A model generated the notes under the pieces. It was given only the letters and a program-made list of their open reading frames with translations, was not told where the DNA came from and made no database searches. Shown here one piece after another: positions 37,775 to 42,273 of a stretch of 42,273 nt of DNA. A program made the translations under genes and the position numbers. The stretch comes from Clostridia bacterium UC5.1-1D2 (GTDB lineage: Bacteria > Bacillota > Clostridia > Lachnospirales > Lachnospiraceae), in assembly GCA_001304855.1 (NCBI GenBank), contig BBZN01000037.1:1-42273 (forward strand). Reading direction: 5' to 3'. How positions within the stretch are numbered: the first letter of the stretch is position 1; every line of letters begins with the position of its first letter.

Positions 37775-37803
37775 TTATCCCCAAGTTATCCACATTATCC
37801 ACC
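37775..37803. promoter_or_regulatory. Three DnaA-box-like repeats in tandem
   Basis: TTATCCCCA (37775), TTATCCACA (37786) and TTATCCACC (37795) stand in one direction within 29 bp. The middle one is a perfect DnaA box; the outer two differ by one base. They lie between the fatty-acid operon and the MerR gene. Similar perfect boxes occur at 3381-3422. Confidence 0.6.
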
Positions 37804-37938
37804 AAAGGATATGGAGCGATGGAACCCTTGCGTTTTCATTAAGGTTCTCTTGCACTTTCCTTGCTTTCATTGACCCGGGAGAGGGAAGGATTTAATATAT
37901 CATTGGGAGAATGAGAAAGAGGCGGAGGTTGTGTTGCC

Positions 37939-38763
37939 ATGGAAAAACGGCAGTGAGAGAACAGGTGGAGTATCTTATCGGGGATGTGGCCCGTATGGTG
38001 GGGCTGAGCAGAGACGCACTGCGGTTTTATGAGAAAAAAGGCGTCATCAGCGCCAGAAAAAATCCAATGGATACAGGTACTATTCAGAGGATGATCTTTA
38101 TAAGCTCATGTGCATTCTCTATCACAGAAAGATGAATACCAGCCTGGAGGAGCTGGAAGGCCTGATGAGCGGGAGAAATTCCCTGCCTGTTATCCGGGAA
38201 CATATCCGGCAGAGGAGAGGGGAGGAGCAGGCGGCCATACTCCGGCATCAGCAGGCCCTGACAAGGCTGGATTTGGTGGAGAGGGATATGGGCAGAATTG
38301 AGGAGTGCCTGGATCGGTGCTCTGTGAGGCCCTTTCCCGCGGCCTATGTGATGGGGCATTGCGCCAGCCTCCAGGAAGGGCTCAGGGAATGGTTCCGCCT
38401 GTCCTCTGCAGTACCGGGGCTGGATATGACCTACTTTTATAATGTTCTGATGTATACAGGGAAGAACCTGGTTAACCAGGGAACGGACCTGCTTTTGTAT
38501 AAACGCCTGGAGCATGAGCTGGGGGATGTGTTTGACGGCTCCGGTTATCTTCAGACCGCAGAGTCGGATTGTATCTATCTGGTAGTGCAGTCGGATGTTA
38601 CGCTGCCGGATTTGGAAACGGTTCAAAAGATGGTTCAATGGGGCAAAAGCCGCGGGCTGGAGATGGAAGGACGGGTGTACTCTAACAATATGACGTCATT
38701 TTTTCCAAGGAGAAGGTTACCTACTGCCTGGAGCTGTATATGCCTGTGAGGAAATCAGAGTGA
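37939..38763 (+). CDS. MerR family transcriptional regulator (three apparent frameshifts)
   Basis: The N-terminal MerR helix-turn-helix is YLIGDVARMVGLSRDALRFY and EKKGVISARK, then NGYRYYSEDDLYKLMCILYH after correction. A long helical region (RHQQALTRLDLVERDMGRIE) leads to a C-terminal part of about 140 residues resembling effector-binding domains. Missing bases: one A in the run at 38057-38061, one T at 38699-38704, and probably one G near 37952. With the last restored, ATG 37939 follows GGAGG; otherwise the start is GTG 37953. End 38763, about 274 residues. Its ligand is unknown. Confidence 0.8.
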
Positions 38764-38824
38764 AGGCGGGAGAATGTATCTGCAAAATCCAAGATGCTCC
38801 TGAATTTATGCTTCAGAATAAAAG

Positions 38825-38865
38825 AGATTAAGGCATGGCCGTGTTCATACGCCATGCCTTAATCT
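38825..38865. terminator. Bidirectional terminator between the MerR and cell-wall-binding genes
   Basis: A perfect 15-bp stem: AGATTAAGGCATGGC (38825-38839) pairs with GCCATGCCTTAATCT (38851-38865) with an 11-nt loop. The two flanking genes converge on it. Confidence 0.85.
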
Positions 38866-38902
38866 GCTGTTGACCGTTATCGGATGATTTTATCTGTGGG
38901 CT

Positions 38903-40342
38903 TTAGTCAAGCTTTTCGCTGCCGGAGTCGATAATCCTTCCCTTGCTGTCGGTTTTGTAATAGATATCGTCGGCATCCTTGATGTTCTTTTTGCTCTTCT
39001 GCAGCTTACCGGAGGTATTTACCAGATATTCCTCATTCTTATAGGTAACTGCCTGATACTTGGTGCCTTCCTCGGCTTCCAGCCTTCTGCCCTTGATATA
39101 GATGGAGTCGCCGTCGATACCGTCGATACCGGTGCCCTTCTTGCTTCCGGCTTTCTCAAAATTGTAGTAATACTTTTCGCCGTCTACCTCCAGAGTAGCG
39201 GAGCCTGTTTTCATAGCGCCCTCCTTGGGTGAGTCGCCGAAGTAGTACACATATACGCCTTCTTCGCTCTCGTCGGGAATATCGTCATAATCCTCAATCT
39301 CCTCAGCGGACTTGATGGTCCTGCCGTTCTCCTCAAATTCAATCTTGTAAAGGCCGTGAAGCATTTTACCGTTTACGTCGAAGCCGTAGGACTGGCCGTT
39401 GATTCTCTTGATCTGCGCAGTTACCAGATCGCCGTCGGACTCTGCATAGAACCAATGGGCCTCGTCGTCGTCATAGGCCTCCTGATCCACTTCTGCGCTG
39501 GGCACTGTTTTAAACCAGCCGGTAGACAGCCAGCACTGCTCCTCTGTGCTGTAGTATCTGTTGGCGGCAGTGGAGCCGGATGCGGTGGAACTGCTGGCAG
39601 TGCCCGGGTCATTGAACCACTCAAAGTGGCTGCGCCGTTCTCGTCGAAGCGGTACTTGCGGCCGTTGATTTTCTTGGAATCCTTGTCTGCTGTTTTCTTA
39701 CCGTTGGTTCCAAAATAGAAATAGTAGCCGTCCCCTTCCCTGTCGTCGTCCTCGTCATTTTCCGCCTGTATGTATTTCCAGCCGGTAGCCACGCGGCCAT
39801 CGCCGTTGTCTCCGCAATAATATACGCCGCTTTTCCAGGCATCGTCGTCTGTGAGCATTTCGCCGTTCTCATCCACCCAGCCGAACATCATCTGGCCGTC
39901 CTCGTTGAAGATGAAGCGTCCCTGGCCTGTGGAGGTGGGAAGGGTAGACAGCTTAACATTGTCGCTGCTGCCGGAACGTTTTACAGCTTTTCCGTTGGAC
40001 TGGAAGTAATACCACCACTGGTCCGGCTCATCCTCGCCGGGGTCTTCATTATCAATCGCACGCCATTCGTTGGTAACCATAGCGCCGGAAGAATTTACAT
40101 AATAGAAATTGTCGTCCTTTTCCACAAGGGCGCTCTTGGCCATCTCGCCGTTGTCGTCCAGGTAATACCAATTGTTGCCGGATTTGGCAAAGATGTCGGT
40201 TGCCTTGGAGCCGTCCTTCTGATAGTAAACCCATTCGCCGCCTTCTTCCGCCCATCCTGTAGCTGCATATGATACCAGGGCGCTGCCCATGGTCAGGCCC
40301 AGGCCGCACACGGAAGAACCAACCATTTTGTCTGTTTTTTCA
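38903..40342 (-). CDS. Secreted cell-wall-binding repeat protein (two apparent frameshifts)
   Basis: Start is ATG at 40342 (minus strand) with AAGGAGT 8 bp upstream. The product begins MKKQTKWLVLPCAAWALTMG, a signal peptide ending near SYAATG. One C is missing near 40296-40297, which hides this start in another frame; one base is also missing near 39623-39625. The rest is a row of choline-binding-like repeats: GEWVYYQKDGSKATD, NNWYYLDDNGEMAKS, NFYYVNSSGAMVTNEW and others, with acidic loops rich in Asp and Glu. It probably binds teichoic-acid or glycan in the wall. No catalytic domain is visible. About 480 residues. Confidence 0.85.
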
Positions 40343-40434
40343 TAATGTCTTACTCCTTTCGTTATGAGGGAGGCAGCTCTGCTCTCTGCTGTGAAGAAAG
40401 GCTGCCGCGCCCTTGTCATGTCTGACATGGTGAG

Positions 40435-40463
40435 AATATACTATAGAGCCGCTCCAAGGTCAA
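40435..40463 (-). promoter_or_regulatory. Promoter of the cell-wall-binding gene
   Basis: On the minus strand TTGACC (40458-40463) and TATATT (40435-40440) are 17 bp apart, about 93 bp before the start codon. The leader between them holds short palindromes (GTCATGTCTGACATGG). Confidence 0.65.
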
Positions 40464-40959
40464 TGGAGTTTATGTAAACGTAATTAAGTGTAATATTTCT
40501 TACAGAAAGCGGGAAATTTTAACGTTTTCAGGCGGAAGTAAAAAAATGTACGAAGTTCAGGGAGGTTTTTGAGAATAGAAATGGAAAAAAAAGGAAAACA
40601 ATTCGGAGAGATAGCATGATTTAAGACGAAAGGGCTGTAAGAATATAAACGGTGGGATTTCAGAAGCCCGGTGTATTTAAATGGAACCGACGGCTGGCTT
40701 TTCCTGGGTGTGCGGAGTCTGTGCTGATGGGACTAAATGACGTTTGGTTATAAAAAATGACTTTGGGTTGCAGGCCGTTGCTTTTAAGAAAAGGCCGGTT
40801 TACTATAAAATTGAATGAGCAGCTGTTTATAAGGAGATGAGTAAGGCAAAGAAGTGAGGTTCAGGATGAAGATTAAATGGAGGAGATCGGCTGCGGCGAA
40901 GCGGCAACGGGGCGGCCATACAGGCGTCTTGTAATCTTACGAAACTCCCTTTATAATAA
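40464..40959. other. 496-bp gap upstream of the response-regulator gene
   Basis: No convincing gene. A plausible promoter is TTGCTT (40778-40783) with TACTAT (40801-40806) at 17-bp spacing, pointing toward the response regulator. A 23-codon ORF at about 40866 has a weak ribosome site and no family resemblance. The gap ends at the second MITE-like element. Confidence 0.4.
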
Positions 40960-41121
40960 ATGTACGCCGGGAATCTCTTTGTGTCTGATTTTGGGAGATG
41001 ATTTTTTGTCAGCTGTGTACAAATTTATGAGACGTACGCGGCGCGTACGTTGATTCAATTTATATGCGGCCGACGGAAAATCGGCCCAAAGGCAGGTGCA
41101 GGAGAGATTCCCGGCGTACAT
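40960..41121. mobile_element. MITE-like 162-bp element, copy 2
   Basis: Begins ATGTACGCCGGGAATCTCT (40960-40978) and ends with its exact reverse complement (41103-41121). It is flanked by ATAA on both sides (40956-40959, 41122-41125), consistent with a 4-bp target duplication. The interior has a perfect palindrome ACGTACGC-GGC-GCGTACGT around 41033-41051 and a GGCCGA/TCGGCC hairpin near 41067-41085. It has no coding capacity. It lies 35 bp before the response-regulator start and so would be in its leader RNA. Confidence 0.85.
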
Positions 41122-41156
41122 ATAAATATCAGATATGGAAACCGGGAGGGATTGGC

Positions 41157-41875
41157 GTGGGTAAGGGTCATGTTTTACTGGGGGAAGACGAGCCTGATAT
41201 ATTGGAATTTAACAGAGAGCAGCTGGAACAGCGGGGCTACAGGGTCACGGCGGTATCCACCCTGGAGCAGGTGGAGGATTGTGTTTTCAGGGACGAGCCG
41301 GACGTTCTGGTTCTGGATATTATGATGCCGGACGGTTCCGGAGTGGAGCTTTGCAGGAAGCTGAGGCAGCAGTTCAGAGGCCCTATTTTGTTCCTTACAA
41401 GTCTGGGTGAGAGCAGCCAGATTGTTCAGGGACTTCGGGCCGGAGGCGATGATTATATAACGAAGCCTATGATATAGAAGTGCTGGCCGCCAGAATCGAG
41501 GCCCAGCTCAGGAGAAGGGGGCGTATGGATGTGGAGAGCTGCGCTCAGGAGCCAGGCGGGCTTTATTTGAATTTAAAAAGCCAGAGAGCTTATCTGAAGG
41601 GAAGAGATTTGCTTTTAAAGCCGAAAGAGTACCGCCTTCTCACGGTGCTGGCCAGAAACAAGGGAAGGTATGTGGTGGCTGAGGAGCTGTACAGAGAGAT
41701 ATGGAATATGTCGCCCAACCAGGATTTGCGGACTGTGTGGGTACATATCTCCAATCTGAGAAAGAAATTACAGGGTAATCAGGGAGAAGGGGTTGCAGAT
41801 ATTGAATGTAAACGCTCATTGGGATACAGGCTGGTGATAATGGACGCAGAGGATGAGAAATCAGGCGGGGAGTAA
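41157..41875 (+). CDS. Response regulator, OmpR/PhoB type (one apparent frameshift)
   Basis: Two domains: the receiver with acidic pair GEDEPDILEF, phosphoacceptor Asp in LVLDIMMPDG, Thr in LFLTSLGE and Lys in DDYITKPYD; and a C-terminal winged helix LKPKEYRLLTVLARNKGRYV ... ISNLRKKLQG ... GYRLVI. Start is GTG 41157 because GGGAGGG (41144-41150) precedes it and the longer ORF upstream lies in the repeat element. One C is missing at 41466-41467. About 240 residues. No histidine kinase is in the window; it may lie downstream past the end. Confidence 0.9.
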
Positions 41876-41880
41876 TTTAA

Positions 41881-42273
41881 ATGAAAAGATTTTACGGTTC
41901 TGTACTGGCAGCTGCACTGTCCTTTTTAGTAATTGGAAGAAGTGTATGTATACCTGTATATGGCAATGCCGGTGACTGGGAAACCGGAAAGGGGAAAACG
42001 GAAGGTGCGGAGGGTAAAGATGCAAAGGACAGCCCCAATCCGCTGTGGGGACAGGCAGAGTACCGTCTGATGTCTGTGGGAGCGAGAAAGAACACAGGCG
42101 GCGGGGAGAAGCCGCCGGGGGGAGAGAGCGAAGGCGAGAAGCCGCCGGGGGGAGAAACCGAAGGCGGGCAGCCGCCGAGGGGAGAGAGCGAAGGAGAGAA
42201 GCCGCCGGGAGGTAAGACTGAAGCGGGAAGCCGCCGGGAGGTGAGACTGAAGGCGGGAAGCCGCCGGGAGGTA
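41881..42273 (+). CDS. Secreted protein with Gly/Pro-rich 10-residue repeats, cut by the window end
   Basis: Starts MKRFYGSVLAAALSFLVIG, a signal peptide; GGGGAG at the end of the previous gene is its ribosome site, so the pair is co-transcribed. After about 75 residues a repeat of ten, EGEKPPGGES, begins and runs to the window edge. The frame slips near 42222, where one G of GAAGGCGGG is absent; the corrected repeat continues. The 3' end, and therefore the true function, lies outside. Possibly an extracellular protein under control of the response regulator. Confidence 0.65.
   Translation, partial: MKRFYGSVLAAALSFLVIGRSVCIPVYGNAGDWETGKGKTEGAEGKDAKDSPNPLWGQAEYRLMSVGARKNTGGGEKPPGGESEGEKPPGGETEGGQPPRGESEGEKPPGGKTEAGSRREVRLKAGSRREV
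42101..42273 (+). repeat. 30-bp tandem repeat, nearly six copies
   Basis: Units of 30 bp (each like AAGGCGAGAAGCCGCCGGGG plus ten more bases) start at 42101, 42131, 42161, 42191, 42221 and 42250. The fifth is 29 bp, one base short, which breaks the frame. All vary in the last bases (GAGAGCG, GAAACCG, GTAAGACTG). They encode the Gly/Pro-rich repeat of the secreted protein. Confidence 0.85.

Overview
The window looks like a chromosomal segment from a Gram-positive, anaerobic clostridium of the Lachnospiraceae type (Clostridium cluster XIVa, gut). The inference rests on the gene set and signals: a T-box in front of thrS, RicT/YaaT and an AbrB/SpoVT regulator, a FabK-type fatty-acid cluster, a glycerol-kinase operon with BFD-type and DUF1667 redox partners, AGGAGG-like ribosome sites, and choline-binding-like cell-wall repeats. 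I cannot fix the species.

The most important property for any reader is technical. About 35 single-base (rarely two-base) indels break otherwise healthy conserved genes. Nearly all are one base missing from a short run of G, C, A or T. Many ORFs therefore look split or truncated (thrS, manA, sod, fabD, fabG, fabF, accD/accA, rsmI, holB and others), although the protein sequence continues perfectly in the next frame. I read these as uncorrected sequencing errors and annotate each gene over its full reconstructed span; the 'break' positions are in the entries.

Layout. 1-670: six tRNA genes (Asp, Val, Tyr, initiator Met, Lys, Phe), then a terminator. 770-3311: a membrane-anchored extracellular protein and two small conserved genes on the other strand, followed by an inverted pair of DnaA boxes. 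3479-10445: T-box plus thrS, manA, Fe/Mn superoxide dismutase, an Orn/Lys/Arg-type decarboxylase and a guanylate-kinase-like gene. 10685-17000: a minus-strand operon (MFS transporter, FGGY sugar kinase, M81 metallopeptidase), divergent from two tandem DeoR-type regulators. 17344-22274: a glycerol-kinase-like operon with two flavoprotein dehydrogenase genes and a DUF1667 protein, ending in a fragment of a TIGR04076-like gene. 22605-26378: holB, ricT, trmN6 and rsmI, a common Firmicutes block. 26431-26694: AbrB-type regulator. 26853-37731: a full fatty-acid synthesis operon (fabH, acpP, fabK, fabD, fabG, fabF, accB, fabZ, accC, fused accD-accA, and an NMO-family flavoprotein) behind one promoter that carries a FabT-like palindrome, and ended by a terminator. 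37775-42273: three DnaA boxes, a MerR regulator, a secreted cell-wall-binding protein, and a response regulator followed by a secreted protein with 30-bp repeats, cut by the window end.

The most novel item is a 162-bp element present twice (12197-12358 and 40960-41121). It has 19-bp terminal inverted repeats, internal palindromes and an apparent 4-bp target duplication, and encodes no protein: a MITE-like or structured repeat. Other points of interest are the two DnaA-box clusters, the FabT-like operator with no fabT next to it, the AccD-AccA fusion, a glycerol kinase lacking the usual substrate-binding arginine, and a triple 10-bp repeat in the MFS/deoR intergenic region. I saw no CRISPR array, prophage, rRNA or transposase gene.
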